A stretch of 64,000 nt of DNA from Serinicoccus sediminis. Lineage in GTDB: Bacteria > Actinomycetota > Actinomycetes > Actinomycetales > Dermatophilaceae. The notes under the pieces are model-generated. The model did no database searches. It saw only the letters and a program-made list of their open reading frames with translations, and had not been told where the DNA came from. Location: contig NZ_SDVA01000009.1 in assembly GCF_004153545.1 (NCBI RefSeq), positions 62,001-126,000 on the forward strand. Direction: 5' to 3'. The number at the start of each line of letters is the position of its first letter. Position 1 is the first letter of the stretch. Shown here piece after piece: positions 27,759 through 37,235 of this stretch. A program made the translations under genes and the position numbers.

Positions 27759-28276
27759 GGGCGGCCCACCACGTCGTCGTCGGCCGCACGCGTGGTCCGG
27801 CCCCGGTGGGCCAGGAAGGTCAACAGCAGCGTCCGCTGCAGGTCGAACATCTCGCGCTCCTCGGCCTTCTCGGCGTGGTCGAAGCCGAGCAGGTGCAGGA
27901 TCCCGTGCGTGGTGAGCAGCAGCAGCTCGTCCCCGACCGCGTGGCCCGCCTGCTGGGCCTGCGACCGCGCCACCGCGGGGCACAGCACGACGTCGCCCAG
28001 CACCCCGGCCTCCTCGGGGGTCTCGTCCTCGCCACGCCCGGCGTAGCCCCCGGGGCGCAGCTCGTCCATGGGGAAGCTCATGACGTCCGTCGGCCCGGGG
28101 AGGTCCATCCAGCGCTGGTGCAGGTTGGCCATCGTCTCCTCGTCGACGAGGGTGATGGTCAGCTCCGCCCGCGGGTTGACCTGCAGCTGGTCGAGGACGT
28201 GCCGGCCGAGGTCGGCCAGCTCCTGCTCGGGGACGGGCGCCGGCACCTCCCCCGACTCGTTGAGCACCTCGATCAT
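27755..28276 (-). CDS. ybeY: Endoribonuclease YbeY (rRNA maturation)
   Basis: 173 residues. [11 protein letters not shown] near 125 is the HxxxHxxxxxH zinc motif of Ybe[17 protein letters not shown] is the other invariant stretch. It takes part in 16S 3'-end maturation and ribosome quality control, which fits its place beside era. The start shares one base with the phoH-like stop (TGATG). Confidence 0.96.
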   Translation of the reverse strand: MIEVLNESGEVPAPVPEQELADLGRHVLDQLQVNPRAELTITLVDEETMANLHQRWMDLPGPTDVMSFPMDELRPGGYAGRGEDETPEEAGVLGDVVLCPAVARSQAQQAGHAVGDELLLLTTHGILHLLGFDHAEKAEEREMFDLQRTLLLTFLAHRGRTTRAADDDVVGRP

Positions 28277-29331
28277 CAGCTGCCCTCCTGCGGGGCCGGC
28301 CCCCCGCCGGCCGCGCCCGGTGCCGACCGCCGCGGACCGCGCCCCTGACGACGCTCGTCGAACCGGCCGTAGGCGTCGACGATGTCGCTCACCAACCGGT
28401 GCCGCACGACGTCCTGGCTGGTCAGGTGGGAGAAGTGGATGTCCTCGACGTCGGCGAGGATGTCCTGCACGACCCGCAGGCCGGACTGGGTGCCGCCGGG
28501 CAGGTCGACCTGGGTGGTGTCGCCGGTGACGACCATCTTGGAGCCGAACCCGAGCCGGGTGAGGAACATCTTCATCTGCTCGGGCGAGGTGTTCTGGGCC
28601 TCGTCGAGGATGATGAAGGCGTCGTTGAGGCTGCGGCCGCGCATGTAAGCCAGGGGCGCCACCTCGATGGTGCCCGCGGCCATGAGCTTGGACATCGACT
28701 CGCTGTCGACCATGTCGTGCAGCGCGTCGTAGAGCGGACGCAGGTAGGGGTCGATCTTGTCGGTGAGGGTGCCCGGCAGGAAGCCCAGCCGCTCCCCCGC
28801 CTCGACCGCCGGACGGGTGAGGATGATCCGGTTCACCTGCTTGGCCTGCAGCGCGGCGACCGCCTTGGCCATCGCCAGGTAGGTCTTGCCGGTGCCGGCG
28901 GGCCCGAGCCCGAAGACGATGGTGTGCTCGTCGATCGCGTCGACGTAGTGCTTCTGGTTCAGCGTCTTGGGCCGGATCGTCCTGCCCCGGCTGGACACGA
29001 TGTTCATCGTCAGCACGTCGGCCGGCCGGTCGGAGGTCGCGGTCCGCAGCATGCCGATGCTGCGCTCGACGGCGTCCCGGTTGAGCGGCTGGCCTCGGCC
29101 GACGATGGCGAGCAGCTCGTCGACGAGGCGCTCGACCAGCGCCAGCTCCGCGGAGTCGCCGGTCAGCCGGAACTCGTTGCCGCGGACGTGGACGTCCACC
29201 TTCGGGAAGGCGCGCTCGACGGTGCGCAGCAGCTCGTCGCGCGGACCGAGGAGGGTGACCATGGGCACCTCGTCGGGGATGACGACGGTGTGGGTGGCCT
29301 GGGGTCGTGGGCTGGTGTCGGTCTGCGTCAT
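28276..29331 (-). CDS. PhoH-like ATPase (YbeZ type)
   Basis: 351 residues. An N-terminal RNA-binding-like region precedes Walker A G-P-A-G-T-G-K-T near 150 and Walker [10 protein letters not shown] near 246. YbeZ-type PhoH proteins partner YbeY, with which this gene overlaps by one base. ATG at 29331 follows GGAGG by six bases, which decides the start. The older link to phosphate starvation is a name inherited from E. coli PhoH. Confidence 0.94.
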   Translation of the reverse strand: MTQTDTSPRPQATHTVVIPDEVPMVTLLGPRDELLRTVERAFPKVDVHVRGNEFRLTGDSAELALVERLVDELLAIVGRGQPLNRDAVERSIGMLRTATSDRPADVLTMNIVSSRGRTIRPKTLNQKHYVDAIDEHTIVFGLGPAGTGKTYLAMAKAVAALQAKQVNRIILTRPAVEAGERLGFLPGTLTDKIDPYLRPLYDALHDMVDSESMSKLMAAGTIEVAPLAYMRGRSLNDAFIILDEAQNTSPEQMKMFLTRLGFGSKMVVTGDTTQVDLPGGTQSGLRVVQDILADVEDIHFSHLTSQDVVRHRLVSDIVDAYGRFDERRQGRGPRRSAPGAAGGGPAPQEGS

Positions 29332-29344
29332 CAGGGCCTCCACT

Positions 29345-30742
29345 CTAGACGCCGGCGCCGACGGACGCCGTGCGTGCAGGCCTCGCCCGCACCGCGGTGA
29401 GCACGGACAGCGCCCCGACGACGATCGCGACGACCAGGGTCCCGACGAACGCGGTATGCGGCGCCGTGCCGTAGGTGAGGCCGAAGACGACCCCGGTGAC
29501 GGCCAGGGCGAGGGCGCTGGCCAGTGCCTCACCCACCTGCAGGGCAGACGAGTTGCGGCCCACCTCGCGGTCGCTGGACAGCCGCAGGGTCAGCACCGAG
29601 GTGTTCGGGTAGGCGATGCCTACCCCGAAGGTCGCGAGGCCGTAGAGGGCGATGACGGCCCAGCCCGGCCAGGACGCCCACACGGCCACCCCGAGGACCG
29701 CCATGACCGCGGCATACCCGCAGACGCCGGCGAGCATGAGCAGGTAGCGGTCGCGGTCGGGGGCGGCCCGGCCCTGGCACCAGGAGCCGAGGGCCCAGGT
29801 GACCGACGCGGCGGCCAGGACCCCGCCGGCCTGTGCCGGGCTGTAGCCGTGCTCGTCGCGCAGCATGAGCGGGAGGTAGGCCTCGGCGGCCACGAAGGAC
29901 GCCCCCAGGACGGCCCGGACGCCGACGACCGAGGGCAAACCGCGGGCGAGGACGAGAGCGCCGCGGGGCAGCAGGTGCCGCGCGGAGAGCCCCAGCAGGA
30001 CCAGCAGGACGGCCCCCAGGACGTACTCGTAGGCCTCGATCCGCTCGCCGGCGAGGTTGAGCAGACCCACGCCCACCGCGGCGAGGACGGCCCAGCCGAT
30101 GATGCCCGGCCGCAGGTGCCCGGCGTCGCTGCTGGGACGGGTGGACCGCAGCGCCGGCCGCAGCACGAGCGCCGCGAGCACGATGCCCGGGGCGACCCCG
30201 AGGAACACCCAGCGCCACGACAGGTGCTCCACCACGAGGCCGGTGAGCAGCGGGCCGGCCAGGCCCGGCAGCACCCACGCCGCGGCGAGCAACGAGAAGA
30301 CGGGCGGCCGTAGCACGTCCGGGACCCGTTGGGCGATGACGACGTAGAGCGCCACGCTGGCCAGCCCGCTGCCGAGGCCCTGCAGACCGCGGCCGACGAC
30401 GAAGATCTCCATCGAGGTGGCGAGGCCGGCGACGAGCAGGCCGGCGACGAAGGCTCCTCCCCCGGCCAGCACCACCGGCCGCGGGCCGGAACGGTCGGAC
30501 CACCACCCGCCCACGATCATGCCGACCACGCTCGCGGCGACGGTGGCGCCGAAGGCCATGTTGTAGAGGTGGTAGCCGTCGAGGGCGGCCGCGACGGTGG
30601 GCATGGCCGCACCGACCGCGATGTACTCCAGCGCGAAGATGGCGATGAGGACGGTCGCGCCGACCGAGGCGCTGCGGATCCCGGGCGAGAAGACGGTGAG
30701 CTGCTCCTCGCGCAGGCCGTCCGCCCGCGCGCGGATGGTCAT
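29345..30742 (-). CDS. MFS transporter, drug-exporter type
   Basis: 465 residues with about 14 hydrophobic segments, DHA-like: G-G-W-W-S-D-R-S-G-P-R-P is the loop 2-3 motif and R-G-L-Q-G-L-G-S-G follows. It lies between phoH and rsmE, where other actinobacteria usually have no transporter, so it is probably an insertion into the conserved cluster. The ATG overlaps the rsmE stop (ATGA) and 13 bases separate it from phoH, so it shares their transcript. Substrate unknown. Confidence 0.85.
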   Translation of the reverse strand: MTIRARADGLREEQLTVFSPGIRSASVGATVLIAIFALEYIAVGAAMPTVAAALDGYHLYNMAFGATVAASVVGMIVGGWWSDRSGPRPVVLAGGGAFVAGLLVAGLATSMEIFVVGRGLQGLGSGLASVALYVVIAQRVPDVLRPPVFSLLAAAWVLPGLAGPLLTGLVVEHLSWRWVFLGVAPGIVLAALVLRPALRSTRPSSDAGHLRPGIIGWAVLAAVGVGLLNLAGERIEAYEYVLGAVLLVLLGLSARHLLPRGALVLARGLPSVVGVRAVLGASFVAAEAYLPLMLRDEHGYSPAQAGGVLAAASVTWALGSWCQGRAAPDRDRYLLMLAGVCGYAAVMAVLGVAVWASWPGWAVIALYGLATFGVGIAYPNTSVLTLRLSSDREVGRNSSALQVGEALASALALAVTGVVFGLTYGTAPHTAFVGTLVVAIVVGALSVLTAVRARPARTASVGAGV

Positions 30743-31476
30743 CGCCACGACCGCGAGGACGCGGCGCCGAGGACCGCCAGCGCGGCCGGCCCGGCGGTGG
30801 AGGTGCGCAGCACGCTGCGGCCGAGGCGCACGGCCCGGCCACCGACGTCGACCAGCTCGCGCAGCTCCTCGGGCGAGATGCCGCCCTCGGGGCCGACGAC
30901 GAGCAGGACCTCGCCGGCGTCGGGCAGCTGCACCGTGCTCAGCGGCTCCTGCGCCTCCTCGTGCAGCACGAGGACCAGGTCGGCCCGGGCCGCCCGGTCG
31001 AGCAGGCCGCGCCGGGCCACCGGGTCCGCGAGGAGCGGGCGGCGCAGCCGTCGGGACTGCTTGGTCGCCGCGACGATGGTCTGGTCCCACTTGCGCAGCG
31101 CCTTGGTCGCCCGCTCACCGCGCCACCGCACGATGCTGCGGTCGGCCTGCCAGGGCACGACCTCGTCGACGTCCAGCTCGGTCGCCGTCTCGACGGCCTG
31201 CAGGTCCCGGTCCGCCTTCGCGAGCGCCTGGACGAGGACCAGCCGCAGCGCAGGCGGCGGGTCGGTCAGTCGCTCGGTCACCCGCAGGCGCAGCGCCCCG
31301 TCGGCGGCGTCCAGCACGAGGCACCGGGCACCGTCCCCGACCCCGTCGGAGACGATGACGCTCTCCCCCGCTCCGATGCGCTGCACGGTCGCCGCGTGGC
31401 GTCCCTCGGGGCCGTCCAGCACGACCTCCTCGCCGGAGAGCGCGCCGGGGGGCAGCAGGAAGAGCGGGTCGCTCAC
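30739..31476 (-). CDS. rsmE: 16S rRNA m3U1498 methyltransferase
   Basis: 245-residue SPOUT methyltransferase. N-terminal PUA-like domain, then the trefoil-knot motifs L-L-V-V-G-P-E-G-G-I-S-P-E-E-L near 200 and L-G-R-S-V-L-R-T-S-T-A near 228. K-W-D-Q-T-I-V-A-A-T-K-Q-S is the family mid-segment. GTG start three bases after the dnaJ stop. Confidence 0.96.
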   Translation of the reverse strand: MSDPLFLLPPGALSGEEVVLDGPEGRHAATVQRIGAGESVIVSDGVGDGARCLVLDAADGALRLRVTERLTDPPPALRLVLVQALAKADRDLQAVETATELDVDEVVPWQADRSIVRWRGERATKALRKWDQTIVAATKQSRRLRRPLLADPVARRGLLDRAARADLVLVLHEEAQEPLSTVQLPDAGEVLLVVGPEGGISPEELRELVDVGGRAVRLGRSVLRTSTAGPAALAVLGAASSRSWR

Positions 31477-31479
31477 GGC

Positions 31480-32604
31480 CTACCTGCCACGCAGCGCGTC
31501 CCACAGGCTGTGCCGACGGGCGTGGCCGCTCGGGGAGCCCATGCGCCCGGTCGGGCTGGACTCGCCCCGGCTCTCGGCGAGCTGCGCCAGCAGCTCGCGC
31601 TGGCTGTCGTTGAGCCGGGTCGGCACCTTGACGTCCAGGTGCACCACGAGATCCCCGCGGCCCTCGCCGCGCAGGTGGGTGATGCCCTTGCCGGCCAGCG
31701 GCAGCGTCTGCCCGGGCTGGGTGCCGGGGCGCAGGTCCACCTCGACCGGGCCGTCCAGGGTCTCGACCGGCAGGGTCGCCCCCAGCGCAGCAGCGGTCAT
31801 CGGCACCTCGAGGGTGCAGTGGAGGTCGTCGCCCCTCCGGGTGAAGACGTCGTGCGGCTCCACCTGGATCTCGACGTAGAGGTCGCCCGGCTCACCACCG
31901 TAGGGACCCACCTCGCCCTCGCCCGCGAGCGCGATCCGGGTGCCGGTGTCGACACCGCCCGGCACCTTGAGGGTGAGGTCGCGGCGGGTGCGGACCCGGC
32001 CCTCGCCGGAGCAATCGAAGCACGGGTGCTCGATGACGTCGCCGAAGCCGCGGCACGCCTGGCACGGACGCGAGGTCATCACCTGGCCGAGGAAGGAGCG
32101 CTGCACCTGCTGCACCTCGCCGCGGCCGCTGCACACGTCGCAGGTGCGGGTGCCGCTGCCCGGCTGCGCCCCGGCGCCCGAGCAGGTGCTGCAGACCACC
32201 GCGGTGTCGATCTGCAGCGTCTGCTCACCGCCGAAGGCCGCGGTGGGCAGGTCGATGTCGAGCCGGATGAGCGCGTCGTGACCGCGCTGGGTGCGCGAGC
32301 GCGGGCCGCGGGCGCCGGCGGCCGTGCCACCGAAGAAGGCGTCCATGATGTCGCTGAAGGTGAAGCCCTGGCCGAAGCCGCCGGTGGCGCCGCCGTAGGG
32401 GTCCTGGCCACGGTCGTAGGACGCGCGCTTGGCGGCGTCGCCGAGCACGTCGTAGGCCTGGCTGACCCTCTTGAACTCGGCCTCGGCCTCCGCCCCCGGG
32501 TTGACGTCGGGGTGCAGCTGGCGGGCCTTCTTGCGGTAGGCCTTCTTGATGTCCTCGGGGGTGGCCTCGCGGGCGACGCCGAGGTCGGCGTAGTAGTCGT
32601 TCAC
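31480..32604 (-). CDS. dnaJ: Chaperone DnaJ
   Basis: 374 residues: J domain with H-P-D near 32, Gly/Phe region, four CxxCxGxG zinc motifs (C-S-T-C, C-D-V-C, C-Q-A-C, C-F-D-C between about 137 and 205), then the substrate-binding C-terminal part. This is the DnaJ2 copy that travels with hrcA in actinobacteria. It stimulates DnaK ATPase. GTG at 32604 is fixed by the J-domain N-terminus N-D-Y-Y-A-D-L-G-V. Likely under HrcA/CIRCE control through the shared transcript. Confidence 0.97.
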   Translation of the reverse strand: MNDYYADLGVAREATPEDIKKAYRKKARQLHPDVNPGAEAEAEFKRVSQAYDVLGDAAKRASYDRGQDPYGGATGGFGQGFTFSDIMDAFFGGTAAGARGPRSRTQRGHDALIRLDIDLPTAAFGGEQTLQIDTAVVCSTCSGAGAQPGSGTRTCDVCSGRGEVQQVQRSFLGQVMTSRPCQACRGFGDVIEHPCFDCSGEGRVRTRRDLTLKVPGGVDTGTRIALAGEGEVGPYGGEPGDLYVEIQVEPHDVFTRRGDDLHCTLEVPMTAAALGATLPVETLDGPVEVDLRPGTQPGQTLPLAGKGITHLRGEGRGDLVVHLDVKVPTRLNDSQRELLAQLAESRGESSPTGRMGSPSGHARRHSLWDALRGR

Positions 32605-32698
32605 AGCGTGGGACGTCCTTGCGGTCGTGTCGTGTGCGGTCTGGTGCGGGTCCGGATGGTGCAACGGTCGGACGGGCGCGGGTATGCCGTGAGGTGGC

Positions 32699-33718
32699 TC
32701 ACCCGTCCAGGATGTCGGCGACGTAGTGCGCGACGGCCCGGACCGTGGCCATCGCCTGCGGGTAGTCCATACGGGTCGGCCCCACGACGCCCAGGCCACC
32801 GGCGGTGCCGTAGGTGGTGGCGACGACAGAGGTGGTCCGCAGCGGTTCGTAGGGGTTCTCCGTGCCGATCGCGACGGCCACGGTCTCGCCGTCGTCGAGC
32901 GAGGCCATGCTCCCCATGAGGCGCAGCAGCACGACGTGCTCCTCGAGCGCCTCCAGCACCTGGGACAGCGAGGTCGGGAAGTCGCTGCCGACCCGGGCCA
33001 GGTTGGCGGTGCCGGCCATGGCGATCCGCTCCTCGGTGCGCTCCTGCGCCGCCTCGGCGAGGGTGTCCACGACGACCTGCGCCAGGGGGCGGTCGGTGGG
33101 GGTGACCCGCTCCTCCACCTCGGCGAGGCGGGCGGGGATGCGGACGAGGAGCTCCCCGACGGCCAGCTCGTTGACCAGCGTGCGCAGGGTGGCGACCACG
33201 TCGGGCTCGAGGGTGAGGTCGCGGCCGACGTCGACCACGCGCTGCTCGACCCGGCCGGTGCTCGTGATGAGGACGATCATGAGGCGGGTGCCGCCGACCG
33301 GCACCAGCTCCACGTGACGCAGCGTGGACCGGGACAGGCTGGGGTACTGCATGACCGCGACCTGCTGGGTCAGGCTGGACAGCAGCCGGGTGGTGCGGGA
33401 GACCACGTCGTCGAGGTCCAGCGCCCCGTCGAGGAACCGGGCGATGGCGGCGCGCTCGGCGCGGCTCATGGGCTTGATCTGCTGCAGCCGGTCGACGAAC
33501 AGCCGGTAGCCGGCGTCGGTGGGGATCCGCCCGGCGCTCGTGTGCGGGGCGGTGATGAGGCCCTCGTCCTCGAGCGCGGCCATGTCGTTGCGCACGGTCG
33601 CGGCGGAGACCCCGAGCTGGTGACGCTCCAGCAGGGCCTTGGAGCCGACCGGCTCGGAGGTCCGGACGTAGTCCTGCACGATCGCGCGCAGGACCTCCAG
33701 GCGACGGTCCTCGCTCAC
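32699..33718 (-). CDS. hrcA: Heat-inducible transcription repressor HrcA
   Basis: 339 residues. Winged-helix N-terminus with E-P-V-G-S-K-A-L and [17 protein letters not shown], the DNA-recognition helix of HrcA. It represses chaperone genes via CIRCE until GroE is titrated by misfolded protein. GTG at 33718 has AAGGAGG eight bases upstream. It precedes dnaJ on the same strand, and a CIRCE element lies in its own leader, so it should repress itself. Confidence 0.96.
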   Translation of the reverse strand: MSEDRRLEVLRAIVQDYVRTSEPVGSKALLERHQLGVSAATVRNDMAALEDEGLITAPHTSAGRIPTDAGYRLFVDRLQQIKPMSRAERAAIARFLDGALDLDDVVSRTTRLLSSLTQQVAVMQYPSLSRSTLRHVELVPVGGTRLMIVLITSTGRVEQRVVDVGRDLTLEPDVVATLRTLVNELAVGELLVRIPARLAEVEERVTPTDRPLAQVVVDTLAEAAQERTEERIAMAGTANLARVGSDFPTSLSQVLEALEEHVVLLRLMGSMASLDDGETVAVAIGTENPYEPLRTTSVVATTYGTAGGLGVVGPTRMDYPQAMATVRAVAHYVADILDG

Positions 33719-33739
33719 GTCGGCTGCCTCCTTCCTGTC

Positions 33740-33771
33740 ACTGGCACTCACGGGGGCGGAGTGCCAGTCTA
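33740..33771 (-). promoter_or_regulatory. CIRCE operator and hrcA -10
   Basis: Perfect 10-base arms ACTGGCACTC (33740-33749) and GAGTGCCAGT (33759-33768) separated by nine bases give the standard CIRCE layout. On the minus strand TAGACT (33771-33766) forms the -10 and overlaps the outer arm, so bound HrcA would block the hrcA-dnaJ promoter directly. The far arm lies about 24 bases upstream of the fumC -10 (TACCAT, 33792-33797), so fumC may feel the repressor too. Confidence 0.92.
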
Positions 33772-33804
33772 CGCGAGCCGGAGGCACGTCATACCATGTG
33801 CGCC

Positions 33805-35208
<1,404 letters not shown>

Positions 35209-35216
35209 CCCTCCTT

Positions 35217-35348
35217 CCACCGAGCGCCGCGAATGGTTGGCTGATCCGGCGAGAGCAACCATTGACGACGCTCGGTGGGATGCGAGAGCAACCATTGGCG
35301 ACGCTCGGTGGGGTGCGAGAGCAACCATTGGCGACGCTCGGTGGGATG
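35217..35348. repeat. Three 33-bp tandem repeats preceded by an inverted copy
   Basis: Direct units at 35250-35282, 35283-35315 and 35316-35348 are each exactly 33 bases and differ at only one to two positions; each contains CAACCATTGGCGACGCTCGG. At 35217-35239 a reverse-complement copy of the same core (two mismatches in 23) faces unit 1 and can pair with it across a 16-base loop, making a large hairpin just after the fumC stop. The inverted copy plus unit 1 probably act as a terminator; the extra tandem copies look like later expansion. The frame through it is not a gene. Confidence 0.88.
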
Positions 35349-35399
35349 GGTGGCGCGCCTCGACCGTCACATGAGCCACAGGCGTTACCGTCGTCGGTT

Positions 35400-36287
35400 G
35401 TGAACGACCGCTACGGCTACGGCACCGACGTCCTCGCCTCCGACTGGCGCGCCCCCCGTCGGGGACGCGCGCAGGAGGTGCCCGCCGAGCCCGGTCTGGT
35501 GGTGGAGGACGTCGACACCGGCTGGTGCGGCGCCGTGGTCGGGGTGGAGCGGGCCGGCGGGATGCAGGTCGTGCACCTGGAGGACCGGCGTGGGCGGCGC
35601 AAGGGCTTCCCGCTCGGCCCCGGCTTCCTCGTCGACGGCAGGCCGGTGGTCCTCACCCGGCCCCGCGACCGCGCCTCGGACGAGCGGCTGGCCCAGGCCC
35701 GTCAGGCGGCCTCCCGGACCGCCAGCGGCTCGGTGCGGGTGGGCGACGCGCCGGCCCGCGTGGCCAGCGGCTCGCGCATCTGGGTCGAGGGGCGCCACGA
35801 CGCGGAGCTGGTGGAGAAGGTGTGGGGCGACGACCTCCGGGTCGAGGGCGTCGTGGTGGAGATGCTGGACGGCGTCGACGACCTGGCCTCCCTCATCCGG
35901 CAGTTCGCGCCGACCCGCGAGCGGCGGCTCGGCGTCCTGGTGGACCACCTCGTGCCGGGCACGAAGGAGACCAGGATCGTGCAGGCGGCGGAACGGGTGA
36001 GCCCCTGGGTCCGCATCCTCGGGCACCCCTACGTGGACGTCTGGCAGTCGGTCAAGCCGGCCCGCCTCGGCCGGGAGGCCTGGCCGGTCATCGAGCGCGG
36101 ACGGTCCTGGAAGCACGGGGTGCTGGCCGAGCTCGGCTGGCCGCACCGGACGCAGACCGACGTGGCCTTGGGCTGGAAACGGATACTCTCGACCGTGCGG
36201 TCCTACAGCGACCTGGAACCTACGCTGCTCGCCAGCGTCGAAGAGCTGATCGACTTCGTCACCGTTCCACCACCTCACGAGGAGTGA
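35400..36287 (+). CDS. DUF3097 family protein
   Basis: 295 residues; the N-terminal domain is beta-rich, the rest contains W-V-E-G-R-H-D-A-E-L-V near 125, V-V-V-E-M-L-D-G-V-D-D-L near 148, and L-V-D-H-L-V-P-G-T-K-E near 178. These recall the E, then D-x-D-x-x-G spacing of TOPRIM domains in RNase M5-like proteins, with the second Asp degenerate. That reading is inference. Conserved in actinobacteria near hemW/lepA; function unknown. GTG at 35400 is used because TACCGT (35386-35391) lies eight bases upstream. Confidence 0.82.
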   Translation: MNDRYGYGTDVLASDWRAPRRGRAQEVPAEPGLVVEDVDTGWCGAVVGVERAGGMQVVHLEDRRGRRKGFPLGPGFLVDGRPVVLTRPRDRASDERLAQARQAASRTASGSVRVGDAPARVASGSRIWVEGRHDAELVEKVWGDDLRVEGVVVEMLDGVDDLASLIRQFAPTRERRLGVLVDHLVPGTKETRIVQAAERVSPWVRILGHPYVDVWQSVKPARLGREAWPVIERGRSWKHGVLAELGWPHRTQTDVALGWKRILSTVRSYSDLEPTLLASVEELIDFVTVPPPHEE

Positions 36288-36292
36288 GCAGC

Positions 36293-36805
36293 ATGACCCA
36301 GACACCGCAGTCCCCCAGCGACCAGCCCTGGCAGGACCCGCAGCGAGCCGGCGGGCCTTCCGGCTCCCAGCCTGCCTCGGGGCCTCAGGCCTACGGCCAG
36401 CCCTCGTCGCCACCGCCCGGTCCCGGCGCGCCCTCGGGGGCGCCGCAGGGCGACGAGCGCACCATGATGTTGCTCGCCCACCTCTCCGCGCCCCTGGCGA
36501 TGCTGCTCAGCGTCGGCTGGGTCCCCTTCCTCGGCCCGCTGCTCATCTGGCTGTTCTACAAGGACCGGTCGGCGGCGGTCCGCACCGCGTCGGCCGGCGC
36601 GTTCAACTTCAACCTCACGCTGTCCATCATCAGCATCGGGCTCTGGATCTCGGTGATCCTCACCCTGGGCATCGGTTTCCTGTGGGCGATCCCGGCCTGG
36701 ATCGCCCTGTTCGTCATCCAGCTGTGGTGCCACATCAAGGGCGCGATGCGGGCGGCCGACGGTCGGGTCTACGACTACCCGTTCCAGCTGCGCCTGCTCA
36801 GCTGA
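36293..36805 (+). CDS. DUF4870-type membrane protein
   Basis: 170 residues. A Pro/Gln/Gly-rich disordered N-terminus of about 55 residues precedes D-E-R-T-M-M-L-L-A-H-L-S-A-P and three membrane segments with F-Y-K-D-R-S near 100, the DUF4870 (Tic20-like) pattern. No function known. ATG at 36293 has GAGGAG about nine bases upstream, overlapping the DUF3097 stop, so the two genes are co-transcribed. A strong hairpin follows the stop. Confidence 0.85.
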   Translation: MTQTPQSPSDQPWQDPQRAGGPSGSQPASGPQAYGQPSSPPPGPGAPSGAPQGDERTMMLLAHLSAPLAMLLSVGWVPFLGPLLIWLFYKDRSAAVRTASAGAFNFNLTLSIISIGLWISVILTLGIGFLWAIPAWIALFVIQLWCHIKGAMRAADGRVYDYPFQLRLLS

Positions 36806-36826
36806 CCCCGCCCGTCACCCCCGTCA

Positions 36827-36864
36827 CCGGCCCCGGCGTGTCCCTCGCGACACGCCGGGGCCGG
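36827..36864 (+). terminator. Strong intrinsic hairpin after the DUF4870 gene
   Basis: Perfect 16-base stem: arms at 36827-36842 and 36849-36864 with the six-base loop CCTCGC. There is no T run, as is common for actinobacterial terminators. It lies 22 bases after the stop codon and should end the DUF3097-DUF4870 transcript. Confidence 0.8.
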
Positions 36865-36887
36865 CGTCGTCGTGCGGCGCCAGCCCC

Positions 36888-37143
36888 TTGCGCCCGGTGA
36901 ACAGCGGGCGTAGACATGACCTCACGCACTCCCCTCGGGGAGCGCGGGTCGCGAGACTGGCCGAGGATTCACACCGTCCGCAGGGACGGAGCTGCGGTGA
37001 TGCGCAGCTGAGCCTCTGGCACCTTGCGCACCGCCCGGTGACATCGCCCCGGGTCGTGGCCCGGTTGGCGAACTCATACTTCGCCGACCGGGCCACATCT
37101 CGTCCCCCCGGTGTCCGGCCCTGCAGGCTCATACCCCGCAGGG
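36888..37143 (+). ncRNA. Candidate structured non-coding RNA with its own promoter
   Basis: In the 430-base gap before hemW a promoter-like pair, TTGCGC (36888-36893), 17 bases, TAGACA (36911-36916), would start a transcript near 36923. Five stems follow: 36925-36944 (TCCCC/GGGGA), 36974-36989 (CCGTCC/GGACGG), 36994-37034 (GCGGTG/CACCGC with inner CGCA/TGCG), 37056-37096 (17-base stem, loop exactly CTCATAC) and 37119-37143 (CCCTGC/GCAGGG, loop again containing CTCATAC). The long stem has one U-G wobble on the plus strand that would be an A-C mismatch on the minus strand, favouring plus-strand RNA. Reading frames on both strands look non-coding. I could not match it to RNase P, tmRNA, SRP or 6C RNA. 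Confidence 0.5.
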
Positions 37144-37235
37144 TCTGCCGTCAGTGTGGCTCGCCGGGACGACGGACCGGCGGACCCGGTATGGCGTGTC
37201 GGTGAACCGGGAGCGACCGCCACCTGGGGCCCGGG

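Noticed and set aside
35217-35348. CRISPR array
   Set aside because: Units are contiguous with no spacers, only three direct copies, and no cas genes.
36923-37143. Identification of the structured element as 6C RNA, RNase P RNA, tmRNA or SRP RNA
   Set aside because: None of their conserved cores is present; CCCCCC occurs only once, outside a loop.
36824-37205. Two overlapping frames of about 100 codons on opposite strands in the DUF4870-hemW gap
   Set aside because: Both have Arg/Cys-rich, low-information translations, no Shine-Dalgarno or leaderless signal, and run through perfect hairpins; RNA structure explains the region better.
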